A DNA stretch of 64,000 nt from Chirona hameri (lineage: Eukaryota > Arthropoda > Thecostraca > Balanomorpha > Balanidae): positions 148,501 through 212,500 of the forward strand of contig JAXIVJ010000524.1 of assembly GCA_036785665.1 (NCBI GenBank), in the 5' to 3' direction. The notes under the pieces are model-generated. The model did not search any database, was not told where the DNA came from, and worked only from the letters and a program-made list of their open reading frames with translations. The stretch's first letter is position 1, and each line of letters starts with the position of its first letter. Shown here one piece after another: positions 53,635 to 64,000 of the stretch. A program made the translations under genes and the position numbers.

Positions 53635-54858
53635 GGCTCGTATATCCGACCCGACTGGTGACGCCTAAACTGTGGATTGTCATGTCTTACCTCCAACTGT
53701 GTGCTGTGTTACAGGTCCAGTCGGTTCGTATATCCGACCCGACTGGTGACGCCTAAACTGTGGATTGTCATGGCTTACCTCCAGCTGTGTGCTGTGTTAC
53801 AGGTCCAGTCGGCTCGTATATCCGACCCGACTGGTGACGCCTAAACTGTGGATTGTCATGGCTTACCTCCAGCTGTGTGCTGTGTTACAGGTCCAGTCGG
53901 CTCGTATATCCGACCCGACTGGTGACGCCTAAACTGTGGATTGTCATGGCTTACCTCCAGCTGTGTGCTGTGTTACAGGTCCAGTCGGCTCGTATATCCG
54001 ACCCGACTGGTGACGCCTAAACTGTGGATTGTCATGTCTTACCTCCAACTGTGTGCTGTGTTACAGGTCCAGTCGGTTCGTATATCCGACCCGACTGGTG
54101 ACGCCTAAACTGTGGATTGTCATGGCTTACCTCCAGCTGTGTGCTGTGTTACAGGTCCAGTCGGCTCGTATATCCGACCCGACTGGTGACGCCTAAACTG
54201 TGGATTGTCATGGCTTACCTCCAGCTGTGTGCTGTGTTACAGGTCCAGTCGGCTCGTATATCCGACCCGACTGGTGACGCCTAAACTGTGGATTGTCATG
54301 GCTTACCTCCAGCTGTGTGCTGTGTTACAGGTCCAGTCGGCTCGTATATCCGACCCGACTGGTGACGCCTAAACTTTGGATTGTCATGGCTTACCTCCAG
54401 CTGTGTGCTGTGTTACAGGTCCAGTCGGCTCGTATATCCGACCCGACTGGTGACGCCTAAACTGTGGATTGTCATGGCTTACCTCCAGCTGTGTGCTGTG
54501 TTACAGGTCCAGTCGGCTCGTATATCCGACCCGACTGGTGACGCCTAAACTGTGGATTGTCATGGCTTACCTCCAGCTGTGTGCTGTGTTACAGGTCCAG
54601 TCGGCTCGTATATCCGAACCGACTGGTGACGCCTAAACTGTGGATTGTCATGGCTTACCTCCAGCTGTGTGCTGTGTTACAGGTCCAGTCGGCTCGTATA
54701 TCCGACCCGACTGGTGACGCCTAAACTGTGGATTGTCATGGCTTACCTCCAGCTGTGTGCTGTGTTACAGGTCCAGTCGGCTCGTATATCCGAACCGACT
54801 GGTGACGCCTAAACTGTGGATTGGCATGGCTTACCTCCAGCTGTGTGCTGTGTTACAG
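53635..54858 (+). repeat. 88-bp minisatellite abutting an exon
   Basis: About 14 units of 88 bp (GGCTCGTATATCCGACCCGA, then CTGGTGACGCCTAAACTG, GATTGTCATGGCTTACCTCC, AGCTGTGTGCTGTGTTACAG). Units 1 and 5 share the same three variants (ATGTCTTAC, CTCCAACTG, CGGTTCG), pointing to a 352-bp four-unit duplication. CCGAACCGAC variants at about 54615 and 54791 lie 176 bp apart. Each unit ends in a 3'-splice-site-like TGTGTTACAG. The last one directly precedes the candidate exon at 54859. Confidence 0.95.
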
Positions 54859-55005
54859 GGGCTGCTCAATGGCAAGATAATTTCATACGTCTGTGAATCT
54901 ACAAAGGAGAGTGTTCGCCAATGGCAAACCATGTTTGAGGACCTGACCAAGTGCAGTCTCTGCCAGTCGAACAGCAACAAAGGAACATCCTATGTCATTT
55001 GTAGG
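54859..55005 (+). CDS. Probable internal exon, Cys-containing protein
   Basis: 147 bp between TGTGTTACAG and donor GTAGGT, 49 codons, phase 0 to 0: GLLNGKIISYVCESTKESVR, then QWQTMFEDLTKCSLCQSNSN, then KGTSYVICR. It joins in frame with the exon at 61403. The Cys residues (C..., C-x2-C, C) together with the Cys/His cluster of the next exon suggest a zinc-coordinating DNA-binding type domain. I cannot name the family. An alternative donor at 55010 would break the downstream frame. Confidence 0.6.
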
Positions 55006-55728
55006 GTAGGTATGATATGCGACATTAGACCGTCCCTTACAGATGTCAAGTCTTAAATGTTAAGGTTGCCGAATGTTTCTGATTAATTTTGATGTGCTGA
55101 GTTCGAAAATGCAGGAATTTGTATTCTACGGAAAATAGTATCGGCAGTTATTTGCTTTTGAAGTTTGACGCAAAATGGCCTCCAGGCGTTGAAGTCTCCA
55201 GGGCGTTGCACTGAGGGGATGCTCCATGTATAGACATAAGTACTCGCATCTAGCTGAAAGGTGGTTAACTTCTAGTAAAAGATCAGTATAGCTGACAATA
55301 AGAGAGGAAAATGGCCTATGTTGTGTACTTTACAGGTTCACGAATCAACCAAAAATGCGAAAATTTGGATTAAATGAGTATAACACCGGTGATTGTTCAT
55401 TTGTTTTCATTTGTATTATATGCATTATGCATGTTCAGAAAACGCGTACTTTGATGCTACCGGCCACAGTTTGAGTTTGTTAAACTCTGTGCAAAAGAAA
55501 CTAGCATTCCTCGTGAATCGCTGGATGGATATATTATATTCAGGCATGTCTGTTGACAGTACGTCAAACAGCAACACGCTAACGGCACTAAAGATCACGT
55601 TACGGGACCACATATCATGTTAACGGAGAAGAGCATGCAGGCAAGGTTCTGGTAGGGGTTTCACAGCTTTCTGGTGCTCATCTTTCTGAGCGACCCCTTA
55701 TTCTCCTTCCCTCTCCTATCCGCTCTAA
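55006..55728. other. Intron-like sequence
   Basis: No repeat termini seen. An open stretch follows ATGTTCAG at 55439 (KRVL/NAYFDATGHSLSLLNS) but lacks a matching donor, so it is not called as an exon. Confidence 0.4.
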
Positions 55729-56222
55729 TTTCCTCGCTGCCAGTGGTCGGCCACGGCCACGTACTCAGCCCGTACGCTGTGTATTATACACTGCGATCTA
55801 GACTCTGCGCTGCTGGGTCGTTCACGCAGGTCAAGTCTTTGGCAAACGACTGGCACTCTGCATATGTTGGGCTGGTGCGTCGCGTGGATACAACATGTTT
55901 CAGCCAGTCGACATCACGCTATAAATGATATAATTCCAGGTAAATGGGCGCACATTGACCTGAGGAGTCGGCGCGCCTTTAACCCCAATAAACAAACAAG
56001 AATGGCAGCAAACTCTTCATCCGTAAAGGATGCGAAGCTCGACCGACCGCTCTCTAGAGGTCATCGATTTGCGTTATCGCTGAGGCCAATATATTTTTGG
56101 ATCTGTTCGGCGGTTGCAAAGGTCTCCAGCTTTGTCGCCGCCAGCAGCACATTTGCTATTTCTCATTTTTCGCCGTCGCACAGGCACAAGTCGCTTGGGA
56201 GACTGAAAACTACTGGCAGTTA
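55729..56222 (+). repeat. Left arm of a ~4.7-kb inverted repeat
   Basis: Matches 59097-60416 in reverse, after removal of the hAT-like insertion in the latter. The outer part (about 55729-56010) is nearly identical: TTCCTCGCTGCCAGTGG, GTACGCTGTGTATTATACAC, GTTTCAGCCAGTCGACATC, AATAAACAAACAAGAATGGC. The inner part (56010-56222) is only about 75-80% similar. The arms flank the 33-bp minisatellite. Confidence 0.88.
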
Positions 56223-56247
56223 AGTCCCGTCAAGTCTATCACTGGTA

Positions 56248-58655
56248 GGCTGGTGTTGGGAATAAGTCCGTGTGGTTGCTGTCTGGTGGTGGGAATAAGT
56301 CCGTGTGGTTGCTGTCTGGTGGTGAGAATGAGTCAGTGTGGTTGCTGTCTGGTGTTGAGAATGAGTCCGTGTGGTTGCTGTCTGGTGTTGATAAGTCCGT
56401 GTGGTTGCTGTCTGGTGGTGAGAATAAGTCCGTGTGGTTGCTGTCTGGTGGTGGGAATAAGTCAGTGTGGTTGCTGTCTGGTGTTGAGAATAAGTCAGTG
56501 TGGTTGCTGTCTGGTGTTGAGAATGAGTCAGTGTGGTTGCTGTCTGGTGTTGATAAGTCCGTGTGGTTGCTGTCTGGTGGTGAGAATAAGTCCGTGTGGT
56601 TGCTGTCTGGTGGTGGGAATAAGTCAGTGTGGTTGCTGTCTGGTGGTGGGAATGAGTCCGTGGGGTTGTTGTCTGGTGGTGATAATAAGTCCGTGTGGTT
56701 GCTGTCTGGTGGTGGGAATAAGTCCGTGTGGTTGCTGTCTGGTGTTGATAAGTCCGTGTGGTTGCTGTCTGGTGGTGGGAATGAGTCCGTGTGGTTGCTG
56801 TCTGGTGGTGAGAATAAGTCAGTGTGGTTGCTGTCTGGTGGTGAGGATATGTCCGTGTGGTTGCTGTCTGGTGGTGAGAATAAGTCCGTGTGGTTGCTGT
56901 CTGGTGGTGGGAATGAGTCCGTGTGGTTGCTTTCTGGTGGTGGGAATAAGTCAGTGTGGTTGCTGTCTGGTGTTGATAAGTCCATGTGGTTGCTGTCTGG
57001 TGGTGATAATAAGTCCGTGTGGTTGCTGTCTGGTGGTGAGGATATGTCAGTGTGGTTGCTGTCTGGTGGTGAGAATAAGTCAGTGTGGTTGCTGTCTGGT
57101 GGTGGGAATAAGTCCGTGTGGTTGCTGTGAGGATATGTCAGTGTGGTTGCTGTCTGGTGTTGAGAATAAGTCAGTGTGGTTGCTGTCTGGTGGTGCGAAT
57201 AAGTCTGTGTGGTTGCTGTCTGGTGGTGAGGATATGTCCGTGTGGTTGCTGTCTGGTGGTGAGAATAAGTCCGTGTGGTTGCTGTCTGGTGGTGGGAATG
57301 AGTCCGTGTGGTTGCTGTCTGGTGGTGGGAATAAGTCAGTGTGGTTGCTGTCTGGTGTTGATAAGTCCATGTGGTTGCTGTCTGGTGGTGATAATAAGTC
57401 CGTGTGGTTGCTGTCTGGTGGTGAGGATATGTCAGTGTGGCTGCTGTCTGGTGGTGAGAATAAGTCAGTGTGGTTGCTGTCTGGTGTTGAGAATAAGTCA
57501 GTGTGGTTGCTGTCTGGTGTTGAGAATAAGTCAGTGTGGTTGCTGTCTGGTGGTGAGAATAAGTCAGTGTGGTTGCTGTCTGGTGGTGAGGATATGTCCG
57601 TGTGGTTGCTGTCTGGTGGTGAGAATAAGTCCGTGTGGTTGCTGTCTGGTGGTGGGAATGAGTCCGTGTGGTTGCTGTCTGGTGTTGGGAATAAGTCAGT
57701 GTGGTTGCTGTCTGGTGGTGAGAATAAGTCAGTGTGGTTGCTGTCTGGTGGTGAGAATTAGTCAGTGTGGTTGCTGTCTGGTGTTGAGAATGAGTCAGTG
57801 TGGTTGCTGTCTGGTGGTGATAATAAGTCCGTGTGGTTGCTGTCTGGTGGTGGGAATAAGTCAGTGTGGTTGCTGTCTGGTGTTGAGAATAAGTCAGTGT
57901 GGTTGCTGTCTGGTGTTGAGAATAAGTCAGTGTGGTTGCTGTCTGCTGGTGAGAATAAGTCAGTGTGGTTGCTGTCTGGTGGTGATAATAAGTCCGTGTG
58001 GTTGCTGTCTGGTGGTGGGAATAAGTCGGTGTGGTTGCTGTCTGGTGGTGAGGATATGTCAGTGTGGTTGCTGTCTGGTGGTGGGAATGAGTCAGTGTGG
58101 TTGTTGTCTGGTTGTGAGAATAAGTCAGTGTGGTTCCGTCTGGTGTTGAGAATAAGTCAGTGTGGTTGCTGTCTGGTGGTGGGAATGAGTCAGTGTGGTT
58201 GCTGTCTGGTGTTGATAAGTCAGTGTGGTTCTGTCTGGTGTTGAGAATAAGTCCGTGTGGTTGCTGTCTGGTGGTGGGAATAAGTCCGTGTGGTTGCTGT
58301 CTGGTGTTGATAAGTCAGTGTGGTTGCTGTCTGGTGGTGGGAATGAGTCAGTGTGGTTGCTGTCTGGTGGTGGGAATAAGTCAGTGTGGTTGCTGTCTGG
58401 TGTTGATAAGTCCGTGTGGTTGCTGTCTGGTGGTAGGAATAAGTCAGTGTGGTTGCTGTCTGGTGGCGAGAATAAGTCAGTGTGGTTGCTGTCTGGTGGC
58501 GAGAATAAGTCAGTGTGGTTGCTGTCTGGTGGCGAGAATAAGTCAGTGTGGTTGCTGTCTGGTGGTGGGAATGAGTCAGTGTGGTTGCTGTCTTGTGGTG
58601 GGAATAAGTCAGTGTGGTTGTTGTCTGGTTGTGGGAATAAGTCAGTGTGGTTGCT
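56248..58655 (+). repeat. 33-bp minisatellite (about 73 units)
   Basis: Unit GTCAGTGTGGTTGCTGTCTG plus GTGGTGAGAATAA, with 30-bp variants ending GTTGATAA and ending variants GGGAATGA, GAGGATAT, GATAATAA. 33 and 30 are multiples of 3, so frames stay open: KSVWLLSGGEN and SQCGCCLVVRI on plus, HTDLFSPPDSN on minus. A truncated unit at about 57118-57130 shifts the frame. No flanking start, promoter or splice evidence supports a protein. Confidence 0.95.
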
Positions 58656-59096
58656 CAGACTTTTCAGGCAGCTCGTTGATGTCCCTTGATTTTTGTTTCG
58701 CACCGGTACCTATATTGCTGTATTTTCACCGGTACCTATATTCGCATCTCCTCCGTCGTAACCGGTCGCAGAAAGGTGCGGCGGCAGTCATTGATGTGCG
58801 GAGAAAATGATAGGCACTCCTATTCGCGCAGGGCTCGGACATGCCGGTCATTTGCCATCATTGTATCGGCCTGTTCCTCTGGAAGTATGTCGACCTATCA
58901 GCACAAGAAGCTTCATTAAAATAGGATAGTCCTAGGTATAAAGGCAGGCATTGCTCATTTGCCTGGTCTTCTTGAACTTAAAGTGTGGAGCTTTACCGTG
59001 CAGATGATGCGCGAGTACTGCCGCGGATAAGCTGGGAGACCGGCCACGGCAGCCTGAACTGTCAGTACAACTCCGCACCGACAGCCTGCCGCCAGC
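58656..59096. other. Unassigned sequence inside the inverted repeat
   Basis: ACCGGTACCTATATT is duplicated at 58702 and 58728. No ORF or terminal repeat recognised. Confidence 0.45.
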
Positions 59097-60416
59097 TGAC
59101 TGGTGGTGGTGGTGTTCATCAGTCTCGCAGACGACTGGTGCGACGGCGAGAAAGGAGAAATGGCAGGCCTGTACTGCTGGCGGCGATGAGTATGAAGACC
59201 TTCGCAACCACCCAACAGATCCAAAAATCTATTGACCTCAGCGATAATGCAAATAGATGGCTTCTAGAGAGCGGTCGGCTGAGCATCCTTTACGGATGAA
59301 GAGAGTTAACTGCAATCAGGGCTGCGGAGTCTGAGTCTGAGTCTGAGTCTGAGTCTGAGTCGGTCGGAGTCTTCAGTTTTGGCCGGAGTCGAAGACGGAG
59401 TCGCTAAAATCTGATCGACTCCGACTCCGGCCCGGAGTCGGAGTCGACGTTTTGGGAATTGGCGATTTCTTTGGTCGGTAGAATAATCGTCGGCCTAGGG
59501 ACATTAGCTTTACATCCCTTTCGAAAGAAAATGAGTGGAAAATGAATCGAGTGGAAAGTTTACTCAACTAGCGGTAGATTTGCGCCTGATGAGGATAGGG
59601 CAATAATTTTTACGTCATCTGATGATGATTGGGGCTTTGGACGCACTTACTCTTACGGTCACACGGCGCCCATTTTAACATAATCGTGCTCGTTTCCTCA
59701 AGAAGATTCGAATCATACCATGGTGACCAGGTTACCTAATTCAAATTCAAAATTTGACCAGGTCAAGGTAATTTAAGGTCATGTGGTGAACCAGGTATGT
59801 CGTGCTGGGGAATGTCGGGCGCGTCTCGACGAGACATACACAGTGGTTCCAGTCTCATGTTCTTATCTTAATTTTATTCCGCCGCCTGCAGACGAGCGCG
59901 ACTGGGCTGGACGCGCGGCCGGCACGCCGCGCCCGTGCTCGGGCGGCGTAGCATTGTTCTTCATACTGTTAAGAATACAAACAAACGGAACAAAATAGAT
60001 GGCATTGCAGATATTGCTTAGCATGCGGTTGGAGAACGGATATAGGCCGGAGTCGGAGTTGGAGTCGGTGTCGGAGTCGATTTTGTCATGCCGGAGTCGG
60101 AGTTGCTAAAATTATGTCGACTCCGCAGCCCGGCGTCTGCCATTCTTGTTTGTTTATTGGGGTTAAAGGCGCGCCGACTCCTCAGGTCAATGTGCGCCCA
60201 GTTAACTGGAATTATATCATTTATAGCGTGATGTCGACTGGCTGAAACATGTTGTATCCACGCGACGCACCAGCCCAACATATGCAGAGTGCCAGTCGTT
60301 TGCCAAAGACTTGACCTGCGTGAACGACCCAGCAGCGCAGAGTCTAGATCGCAGTGTATAATACACAGCGTACGGGCTGAGTACGTGGTAGTGGCCGACC
60401 ACTGGCAGCGAGGAAA
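59097..60416 (-). repeat. Right arm of the inverted repeat (split by a hAT-like element)
   Basis: Reverse complement of 55729-56222 in two parts: 59097-59316 (inner, diverged) and about 60137-60416 (outer, nearly identical). The breakpoint corresponds to about 56015 in the left arm (AATGGCAGCAAACTC), exactly where the hAT-like element lies. Confidence 0.88.
59317..60133. mobile_element. hAT-like MITE of the CAGGGCTGCGGAGTC type
   Basis: Left end CAGGGCTGCGGAGTC followed by TGAGTC hexamers; right end GACTCCGCAGCCC. Flanks are compatible with a decayed 8-bp duplication (ACTGCAAT versus TCTGCCAT). (GGAGTC)n blocks occur at both ends in opposite orientations. The interior carries TGACC/GGTCA motifs and GCGTCTCGACGAGAC (59820), shared with the piggyBac-like family. 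No ORF. Confidence 0.85.
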
Positions 60417-60544
60417 AGACGAGATAAATCCCCCCCCCCCCTTCTCACTTCTCACTGTCCAAGACGTCACTGTGTTGCCGGTTGATTGTTGGCTCCGCCA
60501 TAACCAATTGTTTATATACCATCTGAATATATAAATTGTACCAT

Positions 60545-61369
<825 letters not shown>

Positions 61370-61402
61370 ATCTGAATGTCCTCTGAATATCGGCGTATCC
61401 AG

Positions 61403-61659
61403 GTACATGATAAGCTGAATCAGATGAGTGGTTATGTATACCTACATGTGGCAGTAGGTCACTGTGCTGCTCCAAAACACGGTTCAGTTGGTGAAGAGCT
61501 CCCTGCGCGTGGCTCCCGTTGGCAGTCCCACCTGGTGTGCCAGCACTACTCCCGCCACCATCCGGGCAAGAAGGGCCTCTCTCCGCGGGATACCGGCTGT
61601 CCATTCCAGATCAAGACCAGGGTGTGCAAAGTCAAGTTCAACAATCGCGCTCGGAGCAG
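61403..61659 (+). CDS. Probable internal exon, Cys/His-rich
   Basis: 257 bp after GGCGTATCCAG, ending at a strong donor CAG|GTTAGT. In the phase set by exon 54859-55005 it reads VHDKLNQMSGYVYLHVAVGH, then CAAPKHGSVGEELPARGSRW, QSHLVCQHYSRHHPGKKGLS, and RDTGCPFQIKTRVCKVKFNN with a basic tail. The W..HLVCQHYSRHHPG...DTGCPFQIK pattern (C-x-H..HH..C) resembles zinc-binding DNA-recognition domains of the FLYWCH/FAR1 or GCM-like sort, but that is impression, not a match. It ends in phase 2; the next exon was not identified. Intron 1 would be 6.4 kb of repeats. Confidence 0.62.
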
Positions 61660-61666
61660 GTTAGTG

Positions 61667-61738
61667 CAGCCTGCTCAGAGAGCCGCGCCGTGTACACTGT
61701 ACAGCCTGCTCAGAGAGCCGCGCCGTGTACACTGTACA
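61667..61738 (+). repeat. 36-bp direct duplication
   Basis: CAGCCTGCTCAGAGAGCCGC followed by GCCGTGTACACTGTA occurs twice in tandem just after the exon donor, then leads into the 81-bp array. Confidence 0.85.
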
Positions 61739-62513
61739 GGCTTATCGTGTTCTGAGACAGTCAGGGTGACCCAACACTGGCCACTGTGTGAGGTGTGTGA
61801 GGTGAGGTGACTGTGAGGCGGCTTATCGTGTTCTGAGGCAGTCAGGGTGACCCAACACTGGCCACTGTGTGAGGTGTGTGAGGTGAGGTGACTGTGAGGC
61901 GGCTTATCGTGTTCTGAGGCAGTCAGGGTGACCCAACACTGGCCACTGTGTGAGGTGTGTGAGGTGAGGTGACTGTGAGGCGGCTTATCGTGTTCTGAGG
62001 CAGTCGGGGTGACCCAACACTGGCCACTGTGTGAGGTGTGTGAGGTGAGGTGACTGTGAGGCGGCTTATCGTGTTCTGAGGCAGGCAGGGTGACCCAACA
62101 CTGGCCACTGTGTGAGGTGTGTGAGGTGAGGTGACTGTGAGGCGGCTTATCGTGTTCTGAGGCAGGCAGGGGAACCCAACACTGGCCACTGTGTGAGGTG
62201 TGTGAGGTGAGGTGACTGTGAGGCGGCTTATCGTGTTCTGAGGCAGGCAGGGTGACCCAACACTGGCCACTGTGTGAGGTGTGTGAGGTGAGGTGACTGT
62301 GAGGCGGCTTATCGTGTTCTGAGGCAGGCAGGGGAACCCAACACTGGCCACTGTGTGAGGTGTGTGAGGTGAGGTGACTGTGAGGCGGCTTATCGTGTTC
62401 TGAGGCAGGCAGGGTGACCCAACACTGGCCACTGTGTGAGGTGTGTGAGGTGAGGTGACTGTGAGGCGGCTTATCGTGTTCTGAGGCAGGCAGGGGAACC
62501 CAACACTGGCCAA
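61739..62513 (+). repeat. 81-bp minisatellite (about 9.5 units)
   Basis: Units of exactly 81 bp beginning GGCTTATCGTGTTCTGAGGC. AGTCAGGGTGACCC units come first, then AGGCAGGGTGACCC alternates with AGGCAGGGGAACCC, giving a 162-bp dimer. The minus strand stays open because 81 is a multiple of 3 (HSGQCWVTLPASEHDKPPHS). A solitary inverted copy lies at 62690-62772. Confidence 0.95.
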
Positions 62514-63138
62514 CACAAATAGCGTCATCTCGCTGCTCCGATCCGACCACACGCCGCATGATTGGAAGGTATTTTGAGGAGGCGCTGGCCGAATAAATGG
62601 TGGCTGAACACGAATATGACACTAGTCACGCTAAACGTAATCACGTTTTCAAGAATCACCGCACCCAACCGGTTGGGTGCACCCAACCTCACACACCTCA
62701 CACAGTGGCCAGTGTTGGGTCACCCCGACTGCCTCAGAACACGATAAGCCGCCTCACAGTCACCTCACCTCATAGGCTTAAATGGCAATCACAGCACACA
62801 CACGCCTTACAGGCAGTATCTCAGAAGCTGAAAGGTAAGGACATGGGGTCACTCTTCACTGGTATGTTTGCCTGTTGATCAACTTACTGTTGGGGTTATA
62901 CACATTGTTCTCCTATCTCTCACGGTTGGCCCTGACGTCAGGCCAATGAGGTCATAATTGGCCATCTGGCTACCGGCTGTATACCTTTGGTATACTCACC
63001 GTATCCCCTCTTTGTATCGCTGTATACCGCTGCTGTACAACGTTCTATACTGCTGTATACCCGCTGTATATCCGCTATATAATGGCTGTACAACCGTTCT
63101 ATATCCGTTGCACTGGTGCTGTATGCCCATTACACTCT
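62514..63138. other. Unassigned; solitary inverted 81-bp unit and GCTGTATACC-rich DNA
   Basis: 62690-62772 is one 81-bp unit in reverse, preceded by a CCCAACCGGTTGGG palindrome. A good donor (GAAAG|GTAAGG) occurs at 62836 but gives no in-frame exon with 61659. 62985-63130 is rich in GTATACCGCT motifs, degenerate relatives of the next array. Confidence 0.5.
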
Positions 63139-63455
63139 GGCTTTATACGTTGTCATACACCCGCTATGTACCTCGTGTATACCGGCTGTATATCGGTCGT
63201 GTGACCGCCGCTGTCTGCTCGCTTTATACGTTGTCATACACCCGCTATGTACCTCGTGTATACCGACTGTATATCGGTCGTGTGACCGCCGCTGTCTGCT
63301 CGCTTTATACGTTGTCATACACCCGCTATGTACCTCGTGTATACCGGCTGTATATCGGTCGTGTGACCGCCGCTGTCTGCTCGCTTTATACGTTGTCATA
63401 CACCCGCTATGTACCTCGTGTATACCGGCTGTATATCGGTCGTGTGATCGCCGCT
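63139..63455 (+). repeat. Second 81-bp tandem repeat (4 units)
   Basis: Four units of 81 bp (GCTTTATACGTTGTCATACA, CCCGCTATGTACCTCGTGTA, TACCGGCTGTATATCGGTCG, TGTGACCGCCGCTGTCTGCT). Unrelated in sequence to the 81-bp array at 61.7 kb despite the same period. Confidence 0.95.
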
Positions 63456-63484
63456 CTTTCTGTATGTGTCGGTGTGACGCAGGT

Positions 63485-64000
63485 CTCAGAAGCCGGACGC
63501 TGTGTCTGTGTCTGTGTCTGTGTGTCTGTCTATGTGACTGTATGTGTGTGTGTGTGTGTCTGTCTGTGTGTCTGTATCTTTATGTGTGTCTGTCTGTGTG
63601 TATGTCTGTGTGTCTGTCTGTCTGTCTGTCTGTGTCTGTCTATGTCTGTCTGTATCTGTCTGTCCGTGTCTGTCTGTCTGTCTGTCTGTGTCTGTCTGTG
63701 TCTGTCTGTGTCTGTCTGTGTCTGTCTGTGTCTGTCTGTCTGTCTGTGTCTGTCTGTGCCTGTCTGTGCCTGTCTGTGTCTGTCTGTGTCTGTCTGTGTC
63801 TGTCTGTGTCTGTCTGTGTCTGTCTGTGTCTGTCTGTGTCTGTCTGTGTCTGTCTGTGTCTGTCTGTGTCTGTCTGTATCTGTCTGTGTCTGTCTGTGTC
63901 TGTCTGTGTCTGTCTGTGTCTGTCTGTGTCTGTCTGTGTCTGTCTGTGTCTGTCTGTGTCTGTCTGTGTCTGTCTGTGTCTGTCTGTGTCTGTCTGTGTC
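63485..64000 (+). repeat. (TCTGTCTGTG)n microsatellite, continues past the window
   Basis: Irregular TGTC/TGTG tetranucleotides at first, settling by about 63780 into a nearly perfect decamer TCTGTCTGTG to the window end. Confidence 0.95.

Noticed and set aside
53635..54858. CRISPR-like regular repeats
   Set aside because: Contiguous 88-bp tandem units without unique spacers, in an animal-type genome.
55439..55623. Possible exon after ATGTTCAG (NAYFDATGHSLSLLNS...)
   Set aside because: No donor in a consistent phase, and composition not clearly coding.
56097..57761. A 554-codon plus-strand frame through the 33-bp array
   Set aside because: Several frames are open on both strands at once, explained by a 33/30-bp period. 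No evidence of coding constraint.
62814..62836. 22-bp micro-exon between TTACAG and GTAAGG
   Set aside because: Good splice-like edges, but joining from exon 61659 gives an immediate stop.

Overview
This 64-kb window is repeat-dominated nuclear DNA from an animal. The signs are spliceosome-type exon boundaries, an RNase H-bearing I-clade-like LINE, hAT-like and piggyBac-like non-autonomous transposons, and very abundant minisatellites. This style fits a marine invertebrate (lancelet, hemichordate, echinoderm or mollusc), but nothing here fixes the species. No prokaryotic gene, rRNA, tRNA or CRISPR array was recognised. Almost every long open frame is a by-product of tandem repeats whose period is a multiple of 3.

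Layout. (1) 1-24.15 kb: a macrosatellite. About 1.15-1.25 kb of low-copy 'spacer' alternates with 0.8-3.8 kb arrays of a G/T-only nonamer, (GTTGTTGGT)n or (GTTGTGGGT)n. Six complete spacers and one degenerate partial are present. Each spacer consists of two related halves about 700 bp apart. Spacer types alternate I-II-I-II, followed by two nearly identical type-III copies created by a recent tandem duplication of about 4.1 kb. (2) 24.5-25.8 kb: an inverted-repeat (fold-back) element carrying perfect DR1 and DR4 AGGTCA pairs. (3) 25.8-30.9 kb: a decayed LINE, split by a TTAA-flanked MITE and by a 46-bp minisatellite that arose inside its ORF. (4) 31-39 kb: a possible exon at 31.13 kb, a 578-bp purine tract, a 36-bp minisatellite and a chain of TTAA-target elements. 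(5) 39-54 kb: two copies of one piggyBac-like family, one with a nested hAT-like element; further hAT-like elements with 8-bp target duplications, one nested inside another; and low-confidence exons at 44.8-46.1 kb (+) and 49.85-50.08 kb (-). (6) 53.6-64 kb: an 88-bp minisatellite abutting a probable exon, an inverted repeat flanking a 33-bp minisatellite, an 0.8-kb (AT)n tract, a second phase-compatible exon at 61.4 kb, and three terminal arrays.

If the exons are real, at least one plus-strand host gene runs through the right part of the window with introns packed with repeats. Its best-supported exons are 54859-55005 and 61403-61659, which join in phase 0 and encode a Cys/His-rich segment. 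Identities of the candidate host genes are unknown. All alignments were made by eye, so boundaries are approximate unless a terminal repeat and target-site duplication fix them.
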